DNA of 58,630 bases, taken from LW23 sp041287705. GTDB taxonomy: Bacteria > Verrucomicrobiota > Verrucomicrobiia > Methylacidiphilales > UBA1321. Below the pieces are notes generated by a model. The model saw only the letters and a list, made by a program, of their open reading frames with translations, made no database searches and was not told the origin of the DNA. The stretch spans positions 1-58,630 of the forward strand of contig JBGGNE010000274.1 of the NCBI GenBank assembly GCA_041287705.1. Reading direction: 5' to 3'. Each line of letters starts with the position of its first letter. Position 1 is the first letter of the stretch. The position numbers were made by a program, and so were the translations under genes. This document shows positions 9,504 through 17,854 of the stretch, one piece after another.

Positions 9504-10553
9504 TTACAGGATTAACATGGCATCGCCATAGCTGAAGAAGCGGTAACGTTCCTTTACCGCTTCCTGGTACGCCTTCATAATCAGATCCTTGCCCCCGAAT
9601 GCGCATACCAGCAACATCAGGGTGGTATCCGGCAAGTGGAAATTGGTGATCAGCACGTCGACCCGCTTAAACTGGTAGGGCGGATAGATAAAGATCGAGG
9701 TGCGCCCGGTCTGCGGTTTAAGGGTTTCGGCGCTTTCCAGCACACGCGCGCTGGTGGTACCGACGGCGACTGTCCGCTTCGCAGAAGCAACACGCTCGGC
9801 AAGTCCCGGGGGGATGGTAAACGCCTCCTCATGCATGACATGTTCATGAAGCTCTGAAGAGCGCAACGGTCGGAATGTGCCCGCGCCTACGTGAAGGGTG
9901 ACAAACGCATGGTCCAGTTGTGCAAGCAGCTCAGGCGTGAAATGCAGCCCCGCCGTGGGAGCTGCGGAAGAGCCCGCCTGGTTGGCATAGACGGTCTGAT
10001 AGCGTTCTTCATCCACGAAGCCCTGGGGCGCGGCCACGGCGGGTCGGCGCTTGCGGATATAGGGCGGCAACGGAACCTCACCGGCTTCGTCCGCACAGAA
10101 ATCTTTGTCGAACACCAGAATGCGTTCGCCTTCCGGCAGGATCTCAACGACTTCCGCGCTCACCTCAATCTTATCCGCGCTTTGAGGAGTGGCAGGAACC
10201 ATAAACCGGAAAACGGAGCCCACCTTCGCCCGGCGGCCCGGCTTCACCATCACCATCCAGCGCCGCGGAGAAAGTTCCTCCAGCAGCAGAGCTTCCAGCA
10301 TCCCATCCACGCTCCGCATATTGCCAAGTCGGACTCTGGTGTCATTCATCACCAGCAGATCCCCGGCAGTTAACAGCGAAGGCAACTCTTCAAAACGGTG
10401 ATGTTCAATCGTGCCTGCGGCACGGTTCACAATCATCAGCCGGGACGCGCTGCGTTTTTCCAGAGGGTAAGCCGCAATCAATTCCTGCGGCAGGTGGAAG
10501 TGAAAGTCCTCTGCGCGATAAGGACTTGGGTGGCGTGGAAGCTTTTCCGTCAT
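9504..10553 (-). CDS. queA: S-adenosylmethionine:tRNA ribosyltransferase-isomerase
   Basis: The protein has 349 residues, the normal size for QueA, which builds epoxyqueuosine in tRNA by transferring the ribosyl part of S-adenosylmethionine to preQ1-modified tRNA. Family blocks are visible in order: LIAAYPLEKRSASRLM near the N-terminus, GDLLVMNDTRV, TAGLHFTPELL, GAGTFRPL, GTTSARVLES and TNFHLPDTTLMLL. The start at 10553 is the only ATG that keeps the N-terminal YRAEDFHFHLP strand. No other queuosine gene (tgt, queG) is adjacent. Cytoplasmic and housekeeping. Confidence 0.96.
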   Translation of the reverse strand: MTEKLPRHPSPYRAEDFHFHLPQELIAAYPLEKRSASRLMIVNRAAGTIEHHRFEELPSLLTAGDLLVMNDTRVRLGNMRSVDGMLEALLLEELSPRRWMVMVKPGRRAKVGSVFRFMVPATPQSADKIEVSAEVVEILPEGERILVFDKDFCADEAGEVPLPPYIRKRRPAVAAPQGFVDEERYQTVYANQAGSSAAPTAGLHFTPELLAQLDHAFVTLHVGAGTFRPLRSSELHEHVMHEEAFTIPPGLAERVASAKRTVAVGTTSARVLESAETLKPQTGRTSIFIYPPYQFKRVDVLITNFHLPDTTLMLLVCAFGGKDLIMKAYQEAVKERYRFFSYGDAMLIL

Positions 10554-10902
10554 GGCCTGAGCCTATCATTGGTGCGGGAGGCAATGCTACCAAAAGCAAC
10601 GGGTGCAGATTTCCATGTAAACAAGGAGGTCTGGGCTCTCAATTTGGCCATTTTATGCCGAAAAGGTAAAATAGCGGTGCAATGAAGGAAATAGTGTTTT
10701 TAGGCAATCATTTTTGCAACACGCTCACGTTCAACGCTTTCTATTCTAGTTGCTATCTTTTTTCTTTTTTGTACACCTTTTGATTTAGCTGCCTTTAAAA
10801 AAGTGCAAAAAATCTAACGCTTTTCTTGATTTCCAAGCAACAAGAATGTATGTTTGGCCATAAGAACCCAACCCCCCACTGCAGCTCAGGAGTATCCAAC
10901 CT
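10554..10902. other. Divergent intergenic region upstream of queA and the pseudopilin
   Basis: This 349-nt region is strongly AT-rich from about 10680 to 10850, with many T runs. That fits a promoter and long leader for the pseudopilin. I found no convincing sigma-70 pair and only a mis-spaced sigma-54-like motif. No gene is seen. Confidence 0.5.
10888..10892 (+). promoter_or_regulatory. Shine-Dalgarno site of the pseudopilin gene
   Basis: AGGAG lies 10 nt before the ATG at 10903. It is notable because many genes in this window have no recognisable site. It fixes the pseudopilin start and suggests strong translation. Confidence 0.6.
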
Positions 10903-11580
10903 ATGAAAAATATCCGTCGTTCCAAGAGAGGCTTCACTCTCGTAGAACTCATGGTCGTTATCACCATCATCGGCATTCTTGCCGCAGTGGGGACGCCCGC
11001 CATGATGATTGCTCTCGACCGCGCCCGTAAGAGCGCCGATACGCAGAACATTCGCCAGCTCGGCATCGCCCTCATGGCATCCGCCTCCGCCAGCGAAGAT
11101 CAGCGCTATCCCGCCACCAGCACGACGGGCACTGTCGCCACTACATCCACCGACGTGTTCAAGAACCTTCTGGTTCTGAAGGAAATCCCCACTGCCGATC
11201 TGGTGTTCTCCCCCGGAGCCGCCAAGGTTAAGTTCACCGGCAGCGATTTCACCAGCCTTTCCACGGCTAACGTTGGTTACAACTACACCAAAGCCACCAT
11301 TGGTACTGTTGACGGCGGCGTGTCCATGAGCGCGGAAGATACCCTGCCCCTCCTCTGGAGCGCAGGTAACACCACCCTCACCTACACCCAGAACGCCCCT
11401 CTGACCCTGACCTCGGACGGCATCTGGAAGACCAGCGGCGCAACGGTGTACTACAAAGGTAATAACTCTACCTTCAAGAAGGCCACCTCCTCCACCGGCA
11501 CCACTGGCACCATCACCAGCTTTATCTCCAATACGTTCCAGACCACCACTGGTGTGACGTATGCCGAGCTGAAGCCGTAA
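10903..11580 (+). CDS. Type II/IV pseudopilin-like protein
   Basis: The protein has 225 residues. The N-terminus is a classic prepilin signal: basic leader MKNIRRSKRG, a cleavage point after G10, then FTLVELMVVITIIGILAAVG with Glu at mature position 5. A prepilin peptidase would cut and methylate here. The hydrophobic helix would embed in the inner membrane or pilus core. The rest is a Thr/Ser-rich globular head of about 170 residues (TSTTGTVATTSTD, TSSTGTTGTITS) with no obvious cysteine pair. No pilus or secretion ATPase, platform or secretin gene is adjacent, so it is an orphan whose machinery lies elsewhere. Its strong terminator and Shine-Dalgarno site suggest a monocistronic, well expressed structural subunit. 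Confidence 0.9.
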   Translation: MKNIRRSKRGFTLVELMVVITIIGILAAVGTPAMMIALDRARKSADTQNIRQLGIALMASASASEDQRYPATSTTGTVATTSTDVFKNLLVLKEIPTADLVFSPGAAKVKFTGSDFTSLSTANVGYNYTKATIGTVDGGVSMSAEDTLPLLWSAGNTTLTYTQNAPLTLTSDGIWKTSGATVYYKGNNSTFKKATSSTGTTGTITSFISNTFQTTTGVTYAELKP

Positions 11581-11637
11581 GGCAACTGGCAGAGGCAGGT
11601 CGTCAGTGACTTGCTACTCTTGCTTCACAGTCTCCTG

Positions 11638-11675
11638 CGCGGGATGAAGATTCGTTCTTCATCCCGCGTTTCTTT
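11638..11675 (+). terminator. Strong rho-independent terminator after the pseudopilin
   Basis: CGCGGGATGAAG (11638-11649) pairs perfectly with CTTCATCCCGCG (11657-11668) around a 7-nt loop, followed by TTTCTTT. It lies 57 nt past the stop codon. It also argues that the next gene starts downstream, at 11713, and not at an earlier in-frame codon. Confidence 0.85.
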
Positions 11676-11712
11676 GTGTACCAACGCCATCCGCAAAGTT
11701 AATTTGGTAGCG

Positions 11713-12219
11713 ATGAAAACGTTTCCCTGGATGTGGCCCTTCCACATCATTCTGTCAGTACTGATGGCGTTTATCCTGTATTCTGCCTTCTCCGTGGCTC
11801 CTGCAGATCCTGCAGCCATCGCCCTTGCAAAGGACATCGTGGAGACTACGGCAAAAACATGGCAGATGGATGCCATCATCCGCAATGCCGCTCCTCAAAA
11901 CGTGCTGGATACCCAGAAGCTCAACAGCCAGTTCACCAATCTCTCCCAAAATCTCGGCGCCTTTCAACGGATAGTGTCATTTCAAAGTCGCGCAGGCAAC
12001 GTCATGCCGGTCGCCGATAAATCAGCGCCACCAGACAAGACCGCAAAACGGACAGGTGCAACGTTCAAGGCAACGGTCCTCTATGAACACGGTGGAACTG
12101 AAATCTCCCTCACCATGGTCCAGATGCCGGACAACAGCTGGAAACTGGTCTACTACGAGATTACTGAAGCCAAGTTCGCTGAGGCTCCAGCCGCGACCAA
12201 TCAACCGCCTAAACCTTAG
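11713..12219 (+). CDS. Small membrane-anchored or exported protein of unknown function
   Basis: The protein has 168 residues from the ATG at 11713. Upstream in-frame codons would run through the pseudopilin terminator and are rejected. The N-terminus MKTFPWMWPFHIILSVLMAF is a hydrophobic segment that could be a signal peptide or anchor. The rest is a soluble domain with predicted helix (KDIVETTAKTWQMDAI) followed by strands (GATFKATVLYEHGGTEISL, NSWKLVYYEIT), perhaps an NTF2-like or SH3-like module, and a short Pro-rich tail. I do not recognise the family. It follows the pseudopilin on the same strand but behind a strong terminator, so a functional link is only possible. Confidence 0.7.
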   Translation: MKTFPWMWPFHIILSVLMAFILYSAFSVAPADPAAIALAKDIVETTAKTWQMDAIIRNAAPQNVLDTQKLNSQFTNLSQNLGAFQRIVSFQSRAGNVMPVADKSAPPDKTAKRTGATFKATVLYEHGGTEISLTMVQMPDNSWKLVYYEITEAKFAEAPAATNQPPKP

Positions 12220-12275
12220 GACGAGATCTTCTGCGGGGTTCAGAGTATCTTAAAAAACCAACTGAGAGCTTAAAA

Positions 12276-12326
12276 CGAAAAGGCGATTTGCCTCCGCATT
12301 GAATTGCGGAGCAAATCGCCTTTTCG
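12276..12326. terminator. Very long bidirectional terminator hairpin
   Basis: CGAAAAGGCGATTTGC (12276-12291) pairs with GCAAATCGCCTTTTCG (12311-12326), and TCCGCA (12293-12298) pairs with TGCGGA (12305-12310), giving 22 bp with one bulged C. T-rich tracts leave the stem in both directions. It separates the rightward small membrane gene from the leftward Roadblock gene and serves both. Confidence 0.85.
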
Positions 12327-12355
12327 GCCTGACAGCTTTCCTGAGCAGCCGGGCG

Positions 12356-12829
12356 TTACGAGATAGCGGCGGTATCCTGATCGAGGAAGTCGCCTTCGAT
12401 GAGGAGAGGATCCATTGTCGCTTCCTTATCGCGAACGGCCTGCAGGATCTGGTTCAGCATGGTGGTGACCTGCTGAGCGTAGAACCGAACGAGACCGATA
12501 TTCGTTTTCTCGCCGAAGATGGTTACCAGAAGACACTCATGATGCAGCGCGCTCATCAGGATGTGCATACCCTGTCCTTCATGGTACAGGGCGCTGAACT
12601 CGGATTCACCCAGTCTCTTCGCCAGTTCGTGCGTGGCGGCAAAAGAGCCGGCCGCGAGAGCGGAGAGGATACTGAGGTCGAGTGAACCGGTGTCACCGTA
12701 TTGAGCGAAGAGATTTCCACCTTTATCGACAAGCGCGGACCATTGCGCTTCCGACTTCCGGAGAAAATCGATCAAAAGTTGCTCAATGGCCATTTGATCT
12801 TCGGCCGTCAACATTCCAATGCCAGTCAT
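12356..12829 (-). CDS. Roadblock/LC7-domain protein (MglB-like)
   Basis: The protein has 157 residues, typical of a single Roadblock/LC7 domain. Hallmarks are the N-terminal helix AIEQLLIDFLRKSEAQWSAL, the strand pair LVDKGGNLFAQYGD, the helix LSALAAGSFAATHELAKRLG, then EFSALYHEGQGMHILMSAL and ECLLVTIFGEKTNIGLVRFY. In Myxococcus the MglB Roadblock dimer is the GTPase-activating protein for MglA and sets front-rear polarity. Here it is the last gene of a three-gene operon, 18 nt after the MglA-like GTPase, so a partnership is very likely. A short flexible tail follows the domain. Confidence 0.9.
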   Translation of the reverse strand: MTGIGMLTAEDQMAIEQLLIDFLRKSEAQWSALVDKGGNLFAQYGDTGSLDLSILSALAAGSFAATHELAKRLGESEFSALYHEGQGMHILMSALHHECLLVTIFGEKTNIGLVRFYAQQVTTMLNQILQAVRDKEATMDPLLIEGDFLDQDTAAIS

Positions 12830-12847
12830 AGCGTTTCGATTTAAAGT

Positions 12848-13474
12848 TTAGGCGGAACGGGCTAAGCCGGCGACGTTAGGGTTAGGAGTCTTCGAGTACT
12901 TTGCCAGAAGGAGGCGGGCCGACGCGTTCAGCGTCTCAAGCACACCGTCGCCTCTTGCGGCAACAGCTTCAAAGGTCATGACCTTTGTCGCGCGATTATT
13001 AAAGGTATACTCGAGGTAGTTGAGCGGAGCAGCGTTCGGCATATCTCGCTTGTTATACTGGAGCACGTACGGAATCTGCGCCAGGCTGAGATGATTCTCA
13101 GCAAGGTTATCTCGAAGATTGTTAAAGGATTCCACGTTCTCCGCCATCTTATCCCAGTGTGAATCAACTACAAATACGATACCATCAACGCCCTTAAGTA
13201 CAAGCTGGCGAGTGGTGTTATAGATGGGCTGACCGGGGACGGTATAGAGCTGGAAGCGAGTGGTGAAGCCAGGCAGCGTCTTCGTGTTTAACGATAAGAA
13301 GTCGAAAAACAGCGTACGATCGGCATCCGTGGCAAGGGAGACCAACTCTCCCTTTTGTGCGTTGGTAATCAGCTTGTGAAGTGTCACAAGGTTGGTTGTT
13401 TTCCCGCACATGGCGGCACCATAGAAGACAATCTTAAGCTGAATTTCTCTGCTCGAGTAGTTAATGAACGCCAT
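12848..13474 (-). CDS. MglA-like small Ras-family GTPase
   Basis: The protein has 208 residues and opens with MAFINYSSREIQLKIVFYG, almost the same as Myxococcus MglA. The P-loop is GAAMCGKTT at 19-27. Arg53 and the TVPGQ motif with Gln82 fall at the same positions as the catalytic residues known from MglA structures. The base-recognition motif NKRD follows LQY. It lacks a lipidation site, as expected. MglA cycles between GTP and GDP forms to localise motility or polarity machinery at a pole. The gene sits 4 nt after the large adaptor and before its Roadblock partner, strongly suggesting co-translation. The family is certain; the process it controls here is not. Confidence 0.95.
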   Translation of the reverse strand: MAFINYSSREIQLKIVFYGAAMCGKTTNLVTLHKLITNAQKGELVSLATDADRTLFFDFLSLNTKTLPGFTTRFQLYTVPGQPIYNTTRQLVLKGVDGIVFVVDSHWDKMAENVESFNNLRDNLAENHLSLAQIPYVLQYNKRDMPNAAPLNYLEYTFNNRATKVMTFEAVAARGDGVLETLNASARLLLAKYSKTPNPNVAGLARSA

Positions 13475-13478
13475 GATA

Positions 13479-16463
13479 TTAGCTCTCTTCGTTGTTATTT
13501 GCGGTGTCCAGCAATTTGAGGACCGAGCGAATCATCTTCATCTGGCGTCGCGGAAGCTGTCGCCGTCTGCAGAGGATGACCAGATAAAGCTCCCTGTTTT
13601 TAAACATATGGTAGCTGGTTCCTTTGGTGGGGATGATGATTTCTGCACTTTCATCACCAGCAAAGTTCTTGAAGGAGGAGTTGACCGCGCTGAACATCTT
13701 GGGCGCGAAAGCCACAATAGCCTTAAGTTCTAGCGGCTTCGGTACATGACCGACGAGCGGGAGTCCGCTGGCCTGACCGAGAGCGCACCCAATAACATCG
13801 GGCCAGCCAAGTAGACGATCCGTAATGTCTTTGAGAGATAGATCTCGGTCCGGGGGAAGGTTGAGAAGTTCGAGAATGCTTTCCTCGGGCGACTTGTAGG
13901 GGACGCGGGGAACTTCTGCCAGTACGGGCATTTCCAGACCGGTAAGGGCGAAGTAAGCCTTCGGTGTCATGCCGGGGACAGCCAGGAGATCCTCCATGCG
14001 CTCGAACCCGCCGCGGGAGGTGCGGAGCTCGACGATTGCTTTGGCCAGAGCCAGGGTGCAACCAGCGGCGACGCGTATTTCGGCGGGATCTGCAGCATTG
14101 AGGTTAAGGTCGGGGTTAGGAACCGGCTCAAACTCCGTGTCATCGGCAATCGTCTCAGGCTCAGAAGCTTTGGCTTCTTCGCCAGAAGGTTGTTCACCGG
14201 CCTTGGACTCTTCCTCTTCGGCAAGACGAGCGAGTTCGGCCATACGCTCCTGCTGAGCCTTGGCATCAGCTTCGGCGGCTTCTGCGGCAGCGCGTTCTTC
14301 CTCTTCCCTGGCGGCAGCCTCGGCAGCAATGCGGGCTTCCTCTTCTTCATCGGCCTGGCGGGCGAGTTCAGCCATGCGCTCCTGCTGAGCTTTTGCTTCG
14401 GCTTCGGCAGCGCGTTCTTCCTCTTCCCTGGCGGCGACCTCGGCAGCAATGCGGGCTTCCTCTTCCTCCTCGGCCTGACGGGCGAGTTCAGCCATGCGCT
14501 CCTGCTGAGCTTTTGCTTCGGCTTCGGCAGCTTCAGCGGCTACACGCTCTTCTTCGGCCTTGTTGGCAGCTTCGGCGGCAATGCGGGCTTCTTCTTCCTC
14601 TTCTGCCTGGCGAGCAAGCTCAACCATGCGTTCGCGATCGGCTTTCGCCTGAGCTTCGGCGGCTTCCGCTGCCTGACGCTCTTCCTCGGCCTTAGCCGCT
14701 GCTTCAGCGGCGACACGGGCTTCTTCTTCAGCGTCCGCCTGCTTGGCCAGTTCAGCCAGTTTAGCGGAGTCGGCAGCCTTCTGAGCTTCGGCTGCGGAGA
14801 TATCGTCCTCGGATGGACCGCTGAGCGTCTGATCTTCGTCCTGAGCCTTTTTGAGGAGATTCATGACGTCCGGCGCGATAGCCGGAGCGGGAGTCGTCGC
14901 GTCCGCGGGAGCGACCACACTCGACTTCGGCTTGATTGGAGCCTTGAAGAGAGCCGGCATACCACCAGGCCCCTTGGACAGGAGAGGAGGCGCGGGGCGC
15001 ACGGAGGACATGCCACCGGGCAGCGGCTTGGCGCCGGCTTTGCTCAGGGTCTGAAGTGAAGGAGGCTGAACGGAAAGTCCGGGGCGGGCACCACCAAGGA
15101 TGGGCGGCACGGGACGCGAAGGAGCGCCTATGCCAGGAGAGCCGGGAATTGGGGGCGGTGCCGAAGGGGCAGGAGCTTCCGATGAGAGCTTCTCCACCTT
15201 GGGCAGAGCCTGCGATGCGCGCAGGTCGGTAGGAGGCACGGGCGGCTTCGGCAGCACACCGGTTGCACCACGAGCCGGAGGACCGGGAGGAAGCGCAGGC
15301 TTTGTAGGCAGTTGCGGTTTGCTGACGGGCGGCGGGAAGGCGGCGGAATTGCCACGGACAGGCGGCAGCGGCACGGGAGGCTTTGCACCACCTAAAGGAG
15401 TGGACGTTACTCCGGGTTTGACAGCACCAGCACCGGGACGAGGCATCGGCATGGTGGCGGCGCCACCGATTGGAATCGTAGGGATGCCGGTTGAGCGGGG
15501 AACCTGAGCCGGCGTCAGCTGACGGGCAGCGGGCGCGGAAGACAGATTTGGCCCGGGCATGCGAGGCAGAGGACGCGTCGGGCCGGAGGGAGACTCCTTC
15601 TCCTGCTTGGCCTGATGATTGGTCGGGACAAATTCTTCGCCCTGCTTGACCTGATCCTCCTCAATAATCTTCGGCTGTGCGCTGGGAGCTGAAGGAGCAG
15701 CGGCCTGCGCGGCCTTCTCAGCTTCACGACGGCGCGCTTCGGCCTGTTCACGAAGAATTTCCTCAGTGAAAGGATCCGCCATGTTCTTGACGGCGGCATC
15801 AATGTCCTTCTGATCATCGCGAATCCGCATCATGTCGGGCGGAATGCGCATCACGACGTCGCCCAGGGGCAGCAGGACTACCGTGCTCATGTATGAGCTG
15901 ATCTCCTCTACAGGACGGATGAGATTGCGGGGAAGGTGCGGGACAAGATCGTTTACCGTGAGTTCGATTTTACCGGAGGGAAGCTGCGGCAGAAGCAGGC
16001 TCAGCGGGATGGGACATTCCTGACCGGCCATCGGCGAGCTCTCGAACTCAGAGGCGCTCATTGTCATGACTTCCGCAGGCAGGACGCGTACAATGAGTCC
16101 CAGCGGAAGCTGCACCGAACCGGACACGGGCGCAGGAGCGGCGGCGGGACGGGGAGCGGTACCGGGCAAAGACTTCTCCGGCAGTACAATGCGCTGCGTG
16201 GACTTGCCACCCATAATCAGGGAGGGCTTTGTCGGCTTTAATCCTCCGCCCTTAGGCAGGATCATAGGCTGAGTAGTCGCAGCGCCGATAGAGGATCGCG
16301 CACTGATAGGAGACAGATTTGCCGGCTGAGGCGGCTTTGCCCCACCAGTCGCAGTCGCCTTCGGAGGAAGGGGTGGGGAACTCTTCGGGCCGGGAACCTG
16401 GGCTTTGGGGTCCTGCGGTTCTTTATCCTTGCTTTTCCCGAAATTGAAAATGTTTAAAGCCAT
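13479..16463 (-). CDS. Large adaptor: repeated motif domain, coiled-coil repeats, HhH, C-terminal Roadblock-like domain
   Basis: The protein has 994 residues. About 1-110 is a basic, Pro-rich disordered tail. About 114-245 is a compact domain with three similar motifs (LPLGLIVRVLP, IPLSLLLPQLP, LPLGDVVMRIP). About 250-550 is a Pro/Gly/Ala-rich linker. About 555-755 is 4.5 copies of a roughly 43-residue Glu/Ala coiled-coil repeat (ERMAELARQAEEEEEARIAA). About 785-845 looks like a helix-hairpin-helix (NLNAADPAEIRVAAGCTLALA). About 860-990 has a Roadblock/LC7-like pattern (VIGCALGQASGLPLVGHVP, ELYLVILCRR). No signal peptide or membrane helix. It is the first gene of the operon with MglA and the Roadblock protein, so it probably ties the GTPase to a cell site. 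The domain calls beyond the coiled coil are by pattern only. Confidence 0.85.
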   Translation of the reverse strand: MALNIFNFGKSKDKEPQDPKAQVPGPKSSPPLPPKATATGGAKPPQPANLSPISARSSIGAATTQPMILPKGGGLKPTKPSLIMGGKSTQRIVLPEKSLPGTAPRPAAAPAPVSGSVQLPLGLIVRVLPAEVMTMSASEFESSPMAGQECPIPLSLLLPQLPSGKIELTVNDLVPHLPRNLIRPVEEISSYMSTVVLLPLGDVVMRIPPDMMRIRDDQKDIDAAVKNMADPFTEEILREQAEARRREAEKAAQAAAPSAPSAQPKIIEEDQVKQGEEFVPTNHQAKQEKESPSGPTRPLPRMPGPNLSSAPAARQLTPAQVPRSTGIPTIPIGGAATMPMPRPGAGAVKPGVTSTPLGGAKPPVPLPPVRGNSAAFPPPVSKPQLPTKPALPPGPPARGATGVLPKPPVPPTDLRASQALPKVEKLSSEAPAPSAPPPIPGSPGIGAPSRPVPPILGGARPGLSVQPPSLQTLSKAGAKPLPGGMSSVRPAPPLLSKGPGGMPALFKAPIKPKSSVVAPADATTPAPAIAPDVMNLLKKAQDEDQTLSGPSEDDISAAEAQKAADSAKLAELAKQADAEEEARVAAEAAAKAEEERQAAEAAEAQAKADRERMVELARQAEEEEEARIAAEAANKAEEERVAAEAAEAEAKAQQERMAELARQAEEEEEARIAAEVAAREEEERAAEAEAKAQQERMAELARQADEEEEARIAAEAAAREEEERAAAEAAEADAKAQQERMAELARLAEEEESKAGEQPSGEEAKASEPETIADDTEFEPVPNPDLNLNAADPAEIRVAAGCTLALAKAIVELRTSRGGFERMEDLLAVPGMTPKAYFALTGLEMPVLAEVPRVPYKSPEESILELLNLPPDRDLSLKDITDRLLGWPDVIGCALGQASGLPLVGHVPKPLELKAIVAFAPKMFSAVNSSFKNFAGDESAEIIIPTKGTSYHMFKNRELYLVILCRRRQLPRRQMKMIRSVLKLLDTANNNEES
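14220..14780 (-). repeat. Tandem coding repeat (coiled-coil units) inside the adaptor gene
   Basis: Units of about 120-132 nt encode ERMAELARQAEEEEEA-type repeats. Two neighbouring units are nearly identical at the DNA level over about 60 nt and exactly 120 nt apart (for example GCCATGCGCTCCTGCTGAGC in both). This implies recent duplication or homogenisation, and the copy number may vary between strains. Confidence 0.85.
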
Positions 16464-16574
16464 GCGAATAAATCTCGTTTTGCGAACTTGTCTTTCCGAG
16501 TAGATGGTGCACTATTCTCCATCAGATGCAACCCGTTATTTTCGGATTCTTGCCCGGTTTTTCCCTCGCATAAA

Positions 16575-17612
16575 ATGGACTCAGCGTTCGATATCCCCCA
16601 CATAGAAGAGAGTGGTCAACGATTGGATGAAATCCTGCAGATTTGCTGCCAAGCAGAACGCAGCGGGCAAATCTTGTTCCAATCTGGTGATCAGACTGGT
16701 GAAATATTCCTTCAGCATGGAAACATTCTCCATGCCACATCCAATGGAATCCAAGGACCAGCCGCGATTTATTTGATGCTTCGCTGGCAACCGGGCACTT
16801 TTACCTTTAACGACGGGATTTTGCCCCACCGCCGCACCATTACAGCTGACCTCGGTCCCCTGCTCTTTACCGCCGGTCAGTTTGACCAGCTCAGCGATGA
16901 AGAAATCGTCGAGACGTACGGAGTGCTGGAAGAGGATGGCACAGTCGATTCCACACGCATACAGGGTGCCGTCCCTCGCCTCACCATTATGGACGGCCCG
17001 CCGGACATCGACCGCGTGAGCTATGAGCTCGGAACTGACTTCGTCCAGATCGGTCGCGTAGAAGGAAACGACATCATTCTGCCCGAAACTTCCGTCTCCA
17101 GTAAGCACTGTACACTTATCCGCAAAGGCAGTGACATTATTCTACGCGATCTCAACTCCTCCAACGGTACGTATGTAAATGAGCAACGTATTGAAGATGA
17201 GGATCATACGTTGCAAATCGGAGACGTGATCCAGATCGGCGGCGTACAGCTTCGTTTTGAAGCAGGTATCCGCGGCCCTCGCGGACGCCGTCCCGCCCCC
17301 AAAACGACAGGCGCCACGGGAGTCGGCGCAGGCGCAGGCAACACTGCCAAAGGCCTGGGCATGAAACCCATAACAGAAATCGAACGCACTGTTATCAAGA
17401 TTGAGGATAAGGATAAAGATCCGCTAGAAATGGCCACTGCCGCAGCCAACAAAAGCAAGGACGGTCCAGTACCTATCCGTATCGACACCATTAAAGTGGA
17501 CCCTGTTAAAGAAAAGACCAGCCTTGGTCTTTCGCTTATCATTATAGGTGTCGCACTTTTCGTCGTGGCGATTCTCGTGTGGGTCATTCTTCTCAAACCT
17601 CAGGCAGGCTGA
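16575..17612 (+). CDS. PATAN (DUF4388) + FHA domain protein with C-terminal membrane helix
   Basis: The protein has 345 residues from the ATG at 16575; a TTG at 16488 is a weaker alternative. Residues about 10-115 match a PATAN/DUF4388 domain (LDEILQICCQAERSGQILFQ, GEIFLQHGNILHATSN). About 150-235 is an FHA domain with the phosphothreonine-binding signature GRVEGNDIILPETSVSSKHC and LNSSNGTYVN. A charged linker follows, then one C-terminal membrane helix (LGLSLIIIGVALFVVAILVW), so the domains face the cytoplasm. FHA implies a phosphothreonine partner and hence a Ser/Thr kinase elsewhere. It is divergent from the adaptor/MglA/Roadblock operon with only 111 nt between starts, so shared regulation is likely. 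PATAN domains are found in two-component and gliding systems. Confidence 0.9.
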   Translation: MDSAFDIPHIEESGQRLDEILQICCQAERSGQILFQSGDQTGEIFLQHGNILHATSNGIQGPAAIYLMLRWQPGTFTFNDGILPHRRTITADLGPLLFTAGQFDQLSDEEIVETYGVLEEDGTVDSTRIQGAVPRLTIMDGPPDIDRVSYELGTDFVQIGRVEGNDIILPETSVSSKHCTLIRKGSDIILRDLNSSNGTYVNEQRIEDEDHTLQIGDVIQIGGVQLRFEAGIRGPRGRRPAPKTTGATGVGAGAGNTAKGLGMKPITEIERTVIKIEDKDKDPLEMATAAANKSKDGPVPIRIDTIKVDPVKEKTSLGLSLIIIGVALFVVAILVWVILLKPQAG

Positions 17613-17854
17613 ACTTCGCTGCCCACCTTACTTCTTTACTGCGGCTTGTCTCTTTTTAGTCAACCTGTACGATACCAAAGTTAAGCGCTGTTGTCTTTTT
17701 TCAGTTGCCGATCATTTTGCTTCGCGCTATTGACAAATCTTTAGCGCGACGCGGACTACGTATTTTTTTCTTTCCAGCGGAATATCATGGCAGAACTGAT
17801 ATTGAGCAGGATCGTCTGTTTCCTTTTGCTAATTTGTTTAGCGTTTATTTTCCA

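Noticed and set aside
9492..9506. Eleven of twelve bases matching the MITE end, next to the queA stop
   Set aside because: A single near match is likely by chance in 58 kb, there is no TA flank and no second end nearby.
10702..10718. Sigma-54-like motif (GGCAA ... TTTGCA) upstream of the pseudopilin
   Set aside because: The GG-to-GC spacing is 11 nt where 10 is needed, so it does not meet the consensus.
14220..14780. Regular repeats that could be taken for a CRISPR array
   Set aside because: The units are in frame within a coiled-coil gene, vary in length between 120 and 132 nt, and have no spacers or nearby cas genes.
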